In this document: positions 17,529 to 27,514 of the stretch, in pieces | Layout of the letters: the number at the start of each line of letters is the position of its first letter | Numbering within the stretch: the stretch's first letter is position 1 | Origin: Rhodospirillales bacterium | GTDB lineage: Bacteria; Pseudomonadota; Alphaproteobacteria; Micavibrionales; Micavibrionaceae | Reading direction: 5' to 3' | Length of the DNA: 64,000 nt | NCBI GenBank assembly: GCA_020638175.1 | Contig: JACKJA010000002.1 | Span: 2,028,716 to 2,092,715, forward strand | Translations under genes and position numbers: made by a program | Notes under the pieces: model-generated | Databases searched by the model: none | What the model saw: only the letters and a program-made list of their open reading frames with translations | What the model was told of the DNA's origin: nothing

Positions 17529-18548
17529 CTAGTTCTTTGACTTATCGACCAACTGGTTGTGACCGATCCACGGCATCATCGCCCGCAAACGTTCACCGAC
17601 ATCCTCGATCGGATGCTCGGCCTCCCGGCGGCGCATCATTTTAAAGTTAATCGCCCCGGCTTTGTTCTCCAGAATGAAATCACGGGCAAATTTACCGCTC
17701 TGGATATCTTCCAGAATACGTTTCATTTCGGCCTTGGTTTCATCGGTAATCACACGTGGCCCGGAAACATAATCCCCGTATTCCGCCGTGTTGGAAATCG
17801 AATAACGCATATTGGCCAGACCGCCCTGATAAAGCAGGTCAACGATCAGTTTGGTTTCATGCAGGCATTCGAAATAGGCCATTTCCGGTGCATACCCGGC
17901 TTCTACCAGCGTTTCAAACCCGGCCTGAATCAGGTGGGAAATCCCGCCGCACAAAACAGCTTGCTCCCCGAACAAATCAGTTTCGCATTCCTCGCGGAAC
18001 GTGGTTTCAATCACACCGCTACGCCCGCCGCCAACAGCGCTGGCATAGGACAAGGCAATATCAAAAGCTTTGCCGCTGGCATCCTGTTCAACCGCAATCA
18101 GACACGGCACGCCGCCGCCCTTGGTATACTCGCCGCGGACCGTATGCCCCGGACCTTTCGGCGCAATCATAAAAACGTCCAGATCTTCGCGCGGTTCGAT
18201 GCAGCGGAAATGAATATTAAAGCCGTGCGCAAAAGCCAGTGCCGCCCCCGGTTTCATGTTGGCGTGCAAATGATCCTTGTACAGGTCGGCCTGTAGCTCA
18301 TCCGGCACCAAAACCATCACCACGTCGGCCCAGGCTGCCGCTTCCGCCGGCGCCATCACTTCAAACCCGGCATCTTTGGCTTTCACTGCGGTTTTTGATT
18401 CCGGGCGCAGGGAAATCCGTACATCCTTCACACCGCTATCGCGCAAATTCTGGGCATGGGCATGACCTTGCGAGCCATAGCCAACCACAACGACTTTCTT
18501 GTCCTTGATTAACGCCTGATTGGCATCGCTATCGTAATAAACTTTCAT
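17529..18548 (-). CDS. ilvC: Ketol-acid reductoisomerase (class I)
   Basis: The second step of valine, leucine and isoleucine synthesis: NADPH-dependent rearrangement and reduction of acetolactate. From ATG 18548 the protein is 339 residues, the normal class I length, and begins MKVYYDSDAN as usual. An upstream in-frame ATG at 18602 would add 18 residues; both starts have only modest ribosome-binding sites. The Rossmann motif GYGSQGHAHAQNLRDSG, a cofactor-loop serine (SLRPES), the metal and substrate residues in GGISHLI and YFECLHE, and the C-terminal knot region are all present. It lies downstream of ilvB, ilvN and a lipoprotein gene. Confidence 0.96.
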   Translation of the reverse strand: MKVYYDSDANQALIKDKKVVVVGYGSQGHAHAQNLRDSGVKDVRISLRPESKTAVKAKDAGFEVMAPAEAAAWADVVMVLVPDELQADLYKDHLHANMKPGAALAFAHGFNIHFRCIEPREDLDVFMIAPKGPGHTVRGEYTKGGGVPCLIAVEQDASGKAFDIALSYASAVGGGRSGVIETTFREECETDLFGEQAVLCGGISHLIQAGFETLVEAGYAPEMAYFECLHETKLIVDLLYQGGLANMRYSISNTAEYGDYVSGPRVITDETKAEMKRILEDIQSGKFARDFILENKAGAINFKMMRRREAEHPIEDVGERLRAMMPWIGHNQLVDKSKN

Positions 18549-18629
18549 GGATGTTTTGTTCTCCGGATTTCTCGGCATTTTCGCTACATTGGATTGTGAC
18601 ATGGTTTTATTTTCCCTCTTTCTAAAAAA

Positions 18630-19058
18630 TTATTCATACAAAGCTTCACGAATAGCATCGGTCAGTTTTACAAATTCTTCGGGATCCCCCTGAATTTTAG
18701 AGCCAACCTTGCCTACAATTTTATCTTCGCTCAAACGGACCTGATAAACCGAAGCCGTGTAATTCATGCTCAGGAAACCAAAGCTTTCCTCAAACACGCA
18801 CTCATACGGCACCTCTTCTTCCAGCCAGCCGTCATCTTTGATCGCCGTCAGGGTCACATGGCGATGACCGGCCCCCGTCGGGGAATCTTTAACCTCTGAT
18901 CCCGCAACACGCTCAATCACTTCCCCTTCCGGTAACAGGGCTTCCACCCCGGCCTTACAGGCCTTCACCAGCTTCGCGTCCGCCGTTGCCCGGTCGACAC
19001 AGCCGCCCACCACAACAGATGACAATAAGGCCCCTGCTATAAGAATCTGTTTTTTCAT
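18630..19058 (-). CDS. Putative lipoprotein inside the ilv operon
   Basis: A 142-residue protein. ATG at 19058 is chosen because GAGGA lies 6 bases upstream; a frame start at 19073 overlaps the ilvN stop. A lipoprotein signal ends in the lipobox VVGGC (cysteine about residue 20). The mature part is acidic with one further cysteine pair (KAC and YEC) and no family that I recognise. It sits between ilvN and ilvC on the same strand with short gaps, so it is probably co-expressed with branched-chain amino acid synthesis, which is an odd place for an envelope lipoprotein. Confidence 0.72.
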   Translation of the reverse strand: MKKQILIAGALLSSVVVGGCVDRATADAKLVKACKAGVEALLPEGEVIERVAGSEVKDSPTGAGHRHVTLTAIKDDGWLEEEVPYECVFEESFGFLSMNYTASVYQVRLSEDKIVGKVGSKIQGDPEEFVKLTDAIREALYE

Positions 19059-19069
19059 GGTCTGTCCTC

Positions 19070-19633
19070 TCATTTAACATCTCCAATGGCTTTTTTGCCG
19101 CGCTGTATGGCCGCCACGCCGGTCCGGCTGACATCAACCATCCCCAGCGGCACCATCAGGTCAATAAAAGCGTTCACTTTTTCAGATGTGCCGGTAATTT
19201 CGAACACAAAGCTCTCAACCGTACTGTCGACCACGCGGGCACGGAAAATATCCGCCGTACGGATTGCTTCCACTCGTTTGTCGCCTGTCCCACGCACCTT
19301 CACAAGGGCCAGCTCGCGCTCCACATGCGGGCTTTCAATCGTCAGGTCCGACACCTGCCGCACCGGCACCAGACGTCCCAGCTGGTTTTTAATCTGCTCG
19401 ATCACCAACGCCGTCCCGGAACAAACGATCGTAATACGGGATAAATGCTCAGCCGCATTGGTTTCCGCCACCGTCAGGCTGTCGATGTTATAACCGCGCC
19501 CGGAAAACAGGCCGATCACACGCGCCAGAACCCCCGGCTCGTTATCGACCAGCACCGCCAGCGTATGCGTCTCAATGGCTTCCTGCGCCGGGCCTTCGCC
19601 GTAAACGCTGTGAGAAACTGCCTCTGTCGCCAT
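19070..19633 (-). CDS. ilvN: Acetolactate synthase, small regulatory subunit
   Basis: A 187-residue protein with an N-terminal ACT domain (HTLAVLVDNEPGVLARVIGL, then GYNIDSLTV), the site where valine binds to inhibit the enzyme, and a C-terminal domain (LALVKV, DIFRARVVD, GTSEKVNAFIDL) that contacts the catalytic subunit. It activates the large subunit encoded 52 bases upstream. The length and motifs are those of the IlvH/IlvN family. Confidence 0.95.
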   Translation of the reverse strand: MATEAVSHSVYGEGPAQEAIETHTLAVLVDNEPGVLARVIGLFSGRGYNIDSLTVAETNAAEHLSRITIVCSGTALVIEQIKNQLGRLVPVRQVSDLTIESPHVERELALVKVRGTGDKRVEAIRTADIFRARVVDSTVESFVFEITGTSEKVNAFIDLMVPLGMVDVSRTGVAAIQRGKKAIGDVK

Positions 19634-19685
19634 AAATTTTCTCCTTATCTTTCGGTTTTAGTCCGCGCCATGCAGACTGTCCAGC

Positions 19686-21485
<1,800 letters not shown>

Positions 21486-21510
21486 CGTCTGGTCCCTTTC
21501 TTTCCGGTAC

Positions 21511-21544
21511 AAAAAACGCCCCAAGATGTTTTATCAGGGGCGTT
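21511..21544 (-). terminator. Attenuator terminator upstream of ilvB
   Basis: On the minus strand AACGCCCC and GGGGCGTT pair (21515-21522 with 21537-21544) around a 14-base loop and are followed by a run of six T. It lies between the leader peptide stop and ilvB, so it must be read through for the operon to be expressed. Confidence 0.85.
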
Positions 21545-21588
21545 GCTTACATTCACGAACTTTTTAAAAAATTCAAACCAACAACGCC
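21539..21588 (-). promoter_or_regulatory. Antiterminator pairing of the ilv attenuator
   Basis: On the minus strand the end of the leader peptide gene carries GGCGTTGTT (21580-21588), which can pair over nine positions (one G-U) with AGCAACGCC (21539-21547), the 5' arm of the terminator hairpin. A ribosome stalled upstream in the Val/Leu codons would leave this pairing free to form and so prevent termination; a ribosome reaching the stop codon would cover it. This is the standard logic of ilv and leu attenuation; pairing energies were not computed. Confidence 0.7.
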
Positions 21589-21683
21589 GCCTCGCCCACC
21601 AGGACAAGCACGCTCACCACAAGCACCACCACGAGGGTTACTTGCGTTTGAACGGCGTTTGCTGTGTTTAAAAACATGTTCAT
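21573..21683 (-). CDS. ilv leader peptide (attenuation control)
   Basis: A 36-residue frame, MNMFLNTANA then a run rich in valine and leucine (VTLVVVLVVSVLVLV), ending LLV-stop. Of the last 22 codons, 11 are Val and 6 are Leu, including three GTG in a row. It is followed by the antiterminator and terminator pairings and then ilvB. This is the layout of ilvB and ilvGMEDA leaders in enterics: shortage of charged Val or Leu tRNA stalls the ribosome and lets transcription continue. No isoleucine codon is present, so control is probably by Val and Leu only. Confidence 0.85.
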   Translation of the reverse strand: MNMFLNTANAVQTQVTLVVVLVVSVLVLVGEAALLV

Positions 21684-21985
21684 GACATCTGTCTTACATT
21701 AAAACGTCGAGCATTGGCAACACCCTTTTCAGAAACACCAATACAATTTTGCTGTACACCACTTACCGCGCTGTGCAAATGACTGGATAAAAAGCCTGTT
21801 TGGCCGGGACTTGCGGGAATTTCACTGGCAACATTTCGCCCGATATGAACAACTTGGTCCCGATATGGTACCATATTGGCATCATGCTGATTTGGAGAAA
21901 TCTCCGCAACTCCCGAAGGAGAAGGAGGGCCAACTTCAACACCGGCAGGCTGAGGGCCTACAAATTTATCAGCGATACTAAACAT
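21680..21985 (-). CDS. Small unknown ORF upstream of the ilv leader
   Basis: A frame of 101 codons from ATG 21985 (or 21997) that ends at TGA 21680-21682, overlapping the leader peptide start by 4 bases. The product is proline-rich near the N-terminus and has no signal peptide, membrane segment or family that I know. No good ribosome-binding site precedes it. If it is real, the ilv promoter lies within or before it; if not, this stretch is the ilv promoter region. Weak call. Confidence 0.3.
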   Translation of the reverse strand: MFSIADKFVGPQPAGVEVGPPSPSGVAEISPNQHDANMVPYRDQVVHIGRNVASEIPASPGQTGFLSSHLHSAVSGVQQNCIGVSEKGVANARRFNVRQMS

Positions 21986-22056
21986 CAAATAACACACTCA
22001 ACTAATTAAATAATTTCCGTTATACCCGTTTTATCCACAACGGGAACGGGAACCTA

Positions 22057-22965
22057 TCATGAGTGTATTTTTACGTCAACATTTTTGGCAGGTTTCACCT
22101 GATGCCGAAACCATGTCACCTGCTGTTTAGCAAACTGGCGGGTTTTGGCTTTGGCTTTTTCGACCGCTTCCTCCAGCGTCATATCACCGGCCAGATAACT
22201 TTGGAGTTGCCGGAACCCCAGCGCCTTGGCCACAGGAACGGTATCGAGCACATCGCCCGCCCGGATCAGATCGTCCAGCGCCTTCACTTCATCCAGCGCG
22301 CCGTGTTCCAGCATCACGTCAAACCGCCGGTTACAGCGATCATATAAAACATCACGCGCGGGCATCACCAGCGTCACATCAAACTTCCAGTGCGGCGGCG
22401 GCCCCTCGGCGGGCATTTTCTGCCACTCGGCAAGGCTCTTTCCTGTGGCTTCCAGAACCTCCCAAGCCCGGATCAACCGCGCTGTGTGAAACGGATGAAA
22501 ACGATCCGCCATCACCGGATCCCGCTCTCTCAGCGCCGCATGGAAATCCGGATTCCCCAGTTCCGCATGCCTTTCAACCGTCGCCTGCCGCACGTCATCG
22601 GGAATATCGGGGATCGGTGACAATCCCTCCATCAGCGCCTTGATATACAGGCCCGAGCCACCGACAACGATCGGCACCCGCCCCTCATCCAAAACCCGCT
22701 CAATCACGGGCAAAGCCAGCTCACACCAGTTTCCGGCACTACAAGGCTGCGCCGGCGGCAACACGCCGTAAAGTTCATGGGGGATTTGCGCCTGTTCTTC
22801 CAGCGAAGGCTGGGCTGCCAGCGTCGGTAACGCGTCGTAGACCTGCACGGAATCGGCATTGATAATAATGCCGTCTTTATCCGCCGCCAGTTCCAGCGCC
22901 CGCGCCGATTTTCCGCTGGCCGTCGGCCCGGCGATCACGTAAACCGTTTGTTCCGGGCCGTTCAC
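22057..22965 (-). CDS. miaA: tRNA dimethylallyltransferase
   Basis: Adds a dimethylallyl group to A37 of tRNAs reading UNN codons. The 302-residue protein has the P-loop AGPTASGKS (residues 12-20), the conserved INADSVQVY segment, VVGGSGLYIKAL, and a C-terminal RQFAKQQVTWFR typical of MiaA. The degP-like stop lies 3 bases before this start on the same strand, so the two are probably co-transcribed. Confidence 0.96.
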   Translation of the reverse strand: MNGPEQTVYVIAGPTASGKSARALELAADKDGIIINADSVQVYDALPTLAAQPSLEEQAQIPHELYGVLPPAQPCSAGNWCELALPVIERVLDEGRVPIVVGGSGLYIKALMEGLSPIPDIPDDVRQATVERHAELGNPDFHAALRERDPVMADRFHPFHTARLIRAWEVLEATGKSLAEWQKMPAEGPPPHWKFDVTLVMPARDVLYDRCNRRFDVMLEHGALDEVKALDDLIRAGDVLDTVPVAKALGFRQLQSYLAGDMTLEEAVEKAKAKTRQFAKQQVTWFRHQVKPAKNVDVKIHS

Positions 22966-22968
22966 AGC

Positions 22969-24441
22969 TTATTTTTTCTTCAGTTTCAACGCGACAAACC
23001 GGACATCGCCACTGCGCTCAACCAAGAGCAACACAGACGACCGACCAGCTTTCTCCGCTTTCCTGATGATCTCAGCCGCTTCCTTGGGATCGGAAACAGC
23101 CTGCTGGTTGATCTCGACAATCACGTCGCCCTCAGCCAGCCCTTTTTCTGCCGATTCCGACATCGGCTTCACGCCGCCGACCAGCACGCCATCGACATTA
23201 TCAGCAACGCCGTAAGCTTCGCGGCTTTGGTCTGACAGCCCCATCAGGGTCACTCCCACACTCTCAATGTCAACACCGGTGTCTTTTTTAGGGGCTTCCG
23301 TCGCCTTGCTTTCGAGCAACCCGTCTTCCTCGGCTTTCTCCAGCTCACCGATTTTCACGGAAACATTTTTCTTCTTGCCATCCCGCCAGAACAAAACATC
23401 TACCTTTTTATCAATCGGGGTTTCCGCCACAATTCTTGGCAAATGGCGCATTTCGCCAACTTTTTTGCCATCAAATTCGAGGATAACATCCCCGGTTTCC
23501 AGTCCGGCTTTTTCCGCCGGGCCATCAGCCGTAACACTGGCAACCAACGCTCCCTGAGCTTTTTCCAGACCGAGACTGTCGGCAATCTCATCCGTAACCT
23601 CTTGAATGCGCACACCCAGCCAGCCGCGGCGCGTATGACCGTATTCGATAATCTGGTGAATTACCGGCTTGGCCAGAGCCGATGGTATGGCAAAGCCAAT
23701 ACCGACGCTACCGCCGGACGGCGAAAAAATAGCCGTATTAATCCCGATAACCTTGCCATCCAGATTGAACATCGGACCGCCGGAGTTTCCGCGGTTAATC
23801 GAAGCATCCGTCTGAATGAAGTCATCATAAGGCCCGGCATTAATATCGCGTTGCTGTGCCGATATGATCCCGGCCGTCACCGTCCCCCCCAAACCAAAGG
23901 GGTTCCCGATCGCCAGCACCCAGTCACCCACGCGCAGACCATCGCTATCACCAAAATCAACCGCCGTAAGCTTTTTATCCGTTTTAACCTTCAGAACAGC
24001 CAGATCTGTTTTCTCGTCACGGCCGATAACCTCGGCTTCGATTGTGCTGTCATCATGGAACGTAACCCGAACCTCATCCGCATCCTTGACCACATGGTTA
24101 TTGGTAACGATATAGCCCTGTTCGGCATCAATCACAAAACCGGACCCCAGCGAAGCCGGAGGAACCATCGGCACATCGCCGTGCTTGCCCATGAATTCTT
24201 CAAAGAAATCCTCGAACGGGGATCCCGGCGGGAAATGCGGCATTTCCGGCATATCTTCCATAGATTCAACTTTCTGGGTCGATGAAATATTTACCACCGA
24301 CGGTAAAAGCCGCTCCGCCAGGTCCGCAAACGACACCGGCGCATCGCCGGGGATCATGCCGCGGGCAAAAGCTGCCGAGGGAAACCCGCTTCCCGTGAAA
24401 GCCAGCATAAGAACCACTGTAAATAAAGAGACTATACGCAT
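22969..24441 (-). CDS. Do-like (DegP/MucD) periplasmic serine protease
   Basis: A 490-residue secreted protease and chaperone for misfolded envelope proteins. A signal peptide ends near residue 26 (SAAFA). The trypsin-like domain has the triad His116 (TNNHVV), Asp146 (TDLAVL) and Ser220 (NRGNSGGPMFN). Two PDZ domains follow (about 265-355 and 385-480). An insert of Met, Pro and acidic residues (about 58-95) corresponds to the LA loop of this family. It is the first gene before miaA. Whether it is DegP, DegQ or MucD cannot be settled by reading alone. Confidence 0.93.
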   Translation of the reverse strand: MRIVSLFTVVLMLAFTGSGFPSAAFARGMIPGDAPVSFADLAERLLPSVVNISSTQKVESMEDMPEMPHFPPGSPFEDFFEEFMGKHGDVPMVPPASLGSGFVIDAEQGYIVTNNHVVKDADEVRVTFHDDSTIEAEVIGRDEKTDLAVLKVKTDKKLTAVDFGDSDGLRVGDWVLAIGNPFGLGGTVTAGIISAQQRDINAGPYDDFIQTDASINRGNSGGPMFNLDGKVIGINTAIFSPSGGSVGIGFAIPSALAKPVIHQIIEYGHTRRGWLGVRIQEVTDEIADSLGLEKAQGALVASVTADGPAEKAGLETGDVILEFDGKKVGEMRHLPRIVAETPIDKKVDVLFWRDGKKKNVSVKIGELEKAEEDGLLESKATEAPKKDTGVDIESVGVTLMGLSDQSREAYGVADNVDGVLVGGVKPMSESAEKGLAEGDVIVEINQQAVSDPKEAAEIIRKAEKAGRSSVLLLVERSGDVRFVALKLKKK

Positions 24442-24526
24442 GTTGATTACCCCAGATATTCATCCATTGAAGGTCAAAAAAAGAGAACTACCGGTAAACT
24501 AGGGCTATATGGGTGACGGGTCAACC

Positions 24527-24754
24527 TTATGATTTTTTTTCAAGCGCATCTTGCAGAAGTGTCCACGGATCCGTTTCCAGAGCCTCTGACAAACGCAGAA
24601 AAACAGCCAAAGACAGATTTTTTTTGCCGTTTTCTATGCCGGACAGATATGTACGATCAAGCCGGGAACGCAGCGCAAGCTCCTCCTGACTGAGCTTGAG
24701 TTCATGACGCCTCATTTTGATACATAAACCTGCCCTACGAATAGAATTATTCAT
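24527..24754 (-). CDS. XRE-family helix-turn-helix regulator
   Basis: A 75-residue protein, nearly all of it one lambda-repressor-like DNA-binding domain: LKLSQEELALRSRLDRTYLSGIENGKK is the helix-turn-helix, here split by its usual Q-E-E-L and Y-L-S-G-I-E-N marks. ATG 24754 follows GGGGGA; the frame start at 24784 lacks a site. The target is unknown. It stands alone, opposite the ferritin-like gene. Confidence 0.88.
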   Translation of the reverse strand: MNNSIRRAGLCIKMRRHELKLSQEELALRSRLDRTYLSGIENGKKNLSLAVFLRLSEALETDPWTLLQDALEKKS

Positions 24755-25015
24755 AACATTCCCCCTGCGGAACAACACACTCACATAAAAAACAAAACCA
24801 TAGCGGATATATTAGAAAATATATTCATACCATTACAAAATAAATAGGACTTTTATAGTACCTTTTCGCACGCCGAACCATCGTCTTTCAGCTACATTTG
24901 TGTTGATAAAACAACATTATGAGAATAATATGAATAAATAGAGGAACCCAAAATACAAAAGAACAAGGGTATCCTGAGGTCAGAGCGAACAAATCTGGCA
25001 CATAAAGAAGGTATA

Positions 25016-25504
25016 ATGAAAAATACACTATCTGATCTTCTCAGAGAGTCTGTTTTTGCCGAGCTCTACATGGCAGAGCTATACAAAATCTTCAGCCACA
25101 ACCTCACCGTGCACAAGGATTTCTGGTGGTCCTTGCTTTTAGAGGAAAAAAACCACGCTTCCGTTTTAAGAGCGCTGGATGAATATCTGGAGCCCGATGA
25201 GAACATGCGCGGCGAACTAATCCCCCGGCAAATGCAAGAAATTGAGCAGCGCAACGAATATATACGCTCCTTGATAAAAGACTACACGGACCATCCACCT
25301 ACGGAAGAAGTCGCCTTTAACATGGCGCTGTATCTTGAAAAACTTTGCGTGGAGGCGACATACGACAAGTACATGACAAGCACGCCGCGATCAAAAATGG
25401 CGGAAATATTGAAAGACCTCAATCAATCTGAAATCGAGCACGAAAAACGCATACGAACATACATGCTGGAAAAAGGCATCCCTGTTCTCGAAGATCCCGA
25501 ATGA
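25016..25504 (+). CDS. Ferritin-like (rubrerythrin-type) protein
   Basis: A 162-residue, all-helical protein with the paired metal motifs of ferritin-like diiron proteins: a first-helix glutamate (Glu16, with Glu11 and Glu21 nearby), E44-K-N-H47, a third-helix glutamate (Glu108 or Glu113) and E139-I-E-H142. There is no rubredoxin domain. Such proteins handle iron or peroxide, but no partner gene is adjacent. AGAAGG precedes the ATG. The call rests on the spacing of Glu and His only. Confidence 0.6.
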   Translation: MKNTLSDLLRESVFAELYMAELYKIFSHNLTVHKDFWWSLLLEEKNHASVLRALDEYLEPDENMRGELIPRQMQEIEQRNEYIRSLIKDYTDHPPTEEVAFNMALYLEKLCVEATYDKYMTSTPRSKMAEILKDLNQSEIEHEKRIRTYMLEKGIPVLEDPE

Positions 25505-25514
25505 AAAACCCGGA

Positions 25515-25724
25515 TCACTCACCGATCAGGGCATAAAGCCCCCAGATTATACAGCCGCCCGTCAAAACCATCATACCGCCGAACAACCTCAAACGGGAAA
25601 CCGGCAACATCACGGCCATCGCCATCATTTTGCGGACGAAATCAGGAAACAGGGCATAAATCAAACCTTCGATCACAAAAATCAAAGCGATAGCCGTCGC
25701 AATATAAAGAACAAAATCGTTCAA
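25515..25724 (-). CDS. DUF2065 (YjeT-like) small membrane protein
   Basis: A 69-residue protein with two hydrophobic helices and the family marks EGLIYALFPDFVRKM and SRLRLFGG. Genes of this family commonly follow hflC, as here, where it begins right after the hflC stop. Its function is unknown; the position suggests a role with the HflKC-FtsH complex. Confidence 0.85.
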   Translation of the reverse strand: MNDFVLYIATAIALIFVIEGLIYALFPDFVRKMMAMAVMLPVSRLRLFGGMMVLTGGCIIWGLYALIGE

Positions 25725-26660
25725 TTATTCGCCTTTAAAGTGCTTGAAAAATTCGCTGTCCGGCGACAGGATCAAACGCGTTTCGGGATTAGCCATCGTG
25801 TTCTTATAGGCCTCCATAGACCGCGTAAAACCGTAAAAATCCTTATCCTTGTTAAAGGCTTCGGCATAGGTCTTAATGGCAATCTTGTCGCCTTCCCCGC
25901 GAATAATCTGGGAATCCCGCTGCGCTTCAGCCAGCAAAACCGAGCGCTCCTTTTCCGCCGTGGATTTAATTTCCAGCGCCCGCTCTTCCCCTTCAGAGCG
26001 CGTTTCCGTCGCCCGTTTGCTAAAGTCGGAAATCATCCGGTTCACGGTACGCTCCTCGGATTTCTTGGTCAGGTCCGTCCGCACAATCCGGATATCCACC
26101 AGCTCAATCCCCATTTCATCCTTGGCGATCGTACGGTTCACACGGCCCCGGATATCTTCCATGATCTGGGCCCGCTTCGGAGAGAGAAGCTGCTGCAGCG
26201 TCGTATTCCCCAGCACGTCACGCGTCGCGCCGTTCATAATGTTTTCGAGGTTCTGGTTCGCGCGAACGACCGTTTGCAGGGTTTTCATGAACATCAACGG
26301 ATCGGTAATCCGGTAACGCGCAAACGTATCGACGATAATCGGCTCGGAACTGACATCGTCCATAAGCACCTTGTTTGCTGCGGCATCTTCCGGCTTATCG
26401 CTCATTTCCACGGCCTGATTGGCCGACAAAACCATTTGCTCGGGCTGCGGGTCGACCGGCAAAACCCGGCGATCAAAGGTGCGGACTTCCTGCACCAGCG
26501 GAATTTTCCAGTGCAGCCCCGGCCCCTTGACCTCACCCATCGGTTTACCCAGCTGCAGGACAATCGCCTGTTCCCGCTGATCGACGGTAAACAACGCCTG
26601 CGACGTCCCGACAATCACCAAAGCCAGCACAATCAATATAACGCCGTGTAAAAGTTTCAT
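25725..26660 (-). CDS. hflC: HflC, subunit of the FtsH-modulating HflKC complex
   Basis: A 311-residue SPFH/prohibitin-type protein anchored by an N-terminal membrane segment (GVILIVLALVIVGTSQALF), then VDQREQAIVLQLGKP and GLHWKIP, the usual HflC start. The C-terminal part is a long coiled coil (GEERALEIKSTAEKER, GEGDKIAIKTYAEAF). Between the strands after PEQMVLSAN there is an extra acidic stretch (about residues 80-105) longer than in E. coli HflC. With HflK it forms a large periplasmic ring around the protease FtsH. Here two solute-binding protein genes separate it from hflK. Confidence 0.93.
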   Translation of the reverse strand: MKLLHGVILIVLALVIVGTSQALFTVDQREQAIVLQLGKPMGEVKGPGLHWKIPLVQEVRTFDRRVLPVDPQPEQMVLSANQAVEMSDKPEDAAANKVLMDDVSSEPIIVDTFARYRITDPLMFMKTLQTVVRANQNLENIMNGATRDVLGNTTLQQLLSPKRAQIMEDIRGRVNRTIAKDEMGIELVDIRIVRTDLTKKSEERTVNRMISDFSKRATETRSEGEERALEIKSTAEKERSVLLAEAQRDSQIIRGEGDKIAIKTYAEAFNKDKDFYGFTRSMEAYKNTMANPETRLILSPDSEFFKHFKGE

Positions 26661-26677
26661 CGTTTTCGTTCCTTTTT

Positions 26678-27508
26678 TTATTGTCTATAGCCTGCGGCAA
26701 TGGGTTTGAATTCAGGTTCGTAAGGCGCAATGAACGCCGGGCCTACGCCGGAAGTGTTGATAGCCTCAATGGCCGTATCCATCATATGCTTAAAGGCAAA
26801 TTCATTTTTCTTATAAGCATACACATTACCAAACACACGCATGGGTACGCCATTCCCGACCATTTTGAGTTTCACTTCTGCGTTTTCGTTGTAACGTTTA
26901 ACATTCATAGGCGCTTCAAAAGTGATATCGGCCTTCTTGGTCGCAACACTTAAAACCAACTGGGAAGAATCAGCAAATTCCGGTACAGCGTATTCTTGTG
27001 TTTGAGGAAAATTCATCCGGCGCACCGATTGCGTAATATCCCCATCAATAACCACGATCTTAACACCCGGGTCATTAATAGCCTCTGCACCATTGTCAAA
27101 ACGATCATCATCTTCCCGTGCATACGCAAACATGGAATTGAAATAAATGGGCCGGCTCAGCAGGGCCGCCCGAGCCCGTTGCCCGGATTGCCAGACCCCG
27201 ACACACATCATGTCATAACGATCCGCATCCAGCCCGGCGCCAAAATTGCCCCAGCCAACCTCTTCGGTCCATTCAACTTGCAAATCCAGCTCTTCCGCCA
27301 AGGCCTTCATGTAATCATACGACAAACCGGAAAACTCGCCCGTATTGGGATCTTTCAGCAAATAAGGCGGCCAGACGACATAACCGCACCGGATTTTCCC
27401 GGTCCGCATCACCCGGTCGTAAACGGATTCTTCGTCAGCGGCATAGGCATCCGCCGTCGATACGATCAAAAACAAAGACAAAATAATCAGGTTTATAAAC
27501 TTCATCAT
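26678..27508 (-). CDS. Periplasmic solute-binding protein, family 3 (second of a pair)
   Basis: A 276-residue protein with signal peptide (MMKFINLIILSLFLIVSTADAYA) and an SBP_bac_3 fold (about 35-260: IRCGYVVWPPYL, then GLSYDYMKALAEELDLQVEW, YDMMCVGVW). It is a tandem paralogue of the next gene upstream; both start their mature part with AADEESVYDR/AADKESVYDR and V-M-x-T-G-x-I-R-C-G-Y. Family members bind polar amino acids or other small molecules for ABC uptake, but no permease or ATPase gene is here, so it may serve as a sensor or scavenger. Ligand unknown. Confidence 0.87.
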   Translation of the reverse strand: MMKFINLIILSLFLIVSTADAYAADEESVYDRVMRTGKIRCGYVVWPPYLLKDPNTGEFSGLSYDYMKALAEELDLQVEWTEEVGWGNFGAGLDADRYDMMCVGVWQSGQRARAALLSRPIYFNSMFAYAREDDDRFDNGAEAINDPGVKIVVIDGDITQSVRRMNFPQTQEYAVPEFADSSQLVLSVATKKADITFEAPMNVKRYNENAEVKLKMVGNGVPMRVFGNVYAYKKNEFAFKHMMDTAIEAINTSGVGPAFIAPYEPEFKPIAAGYRQ

Positions 27509-27514
27509 CCCTCC

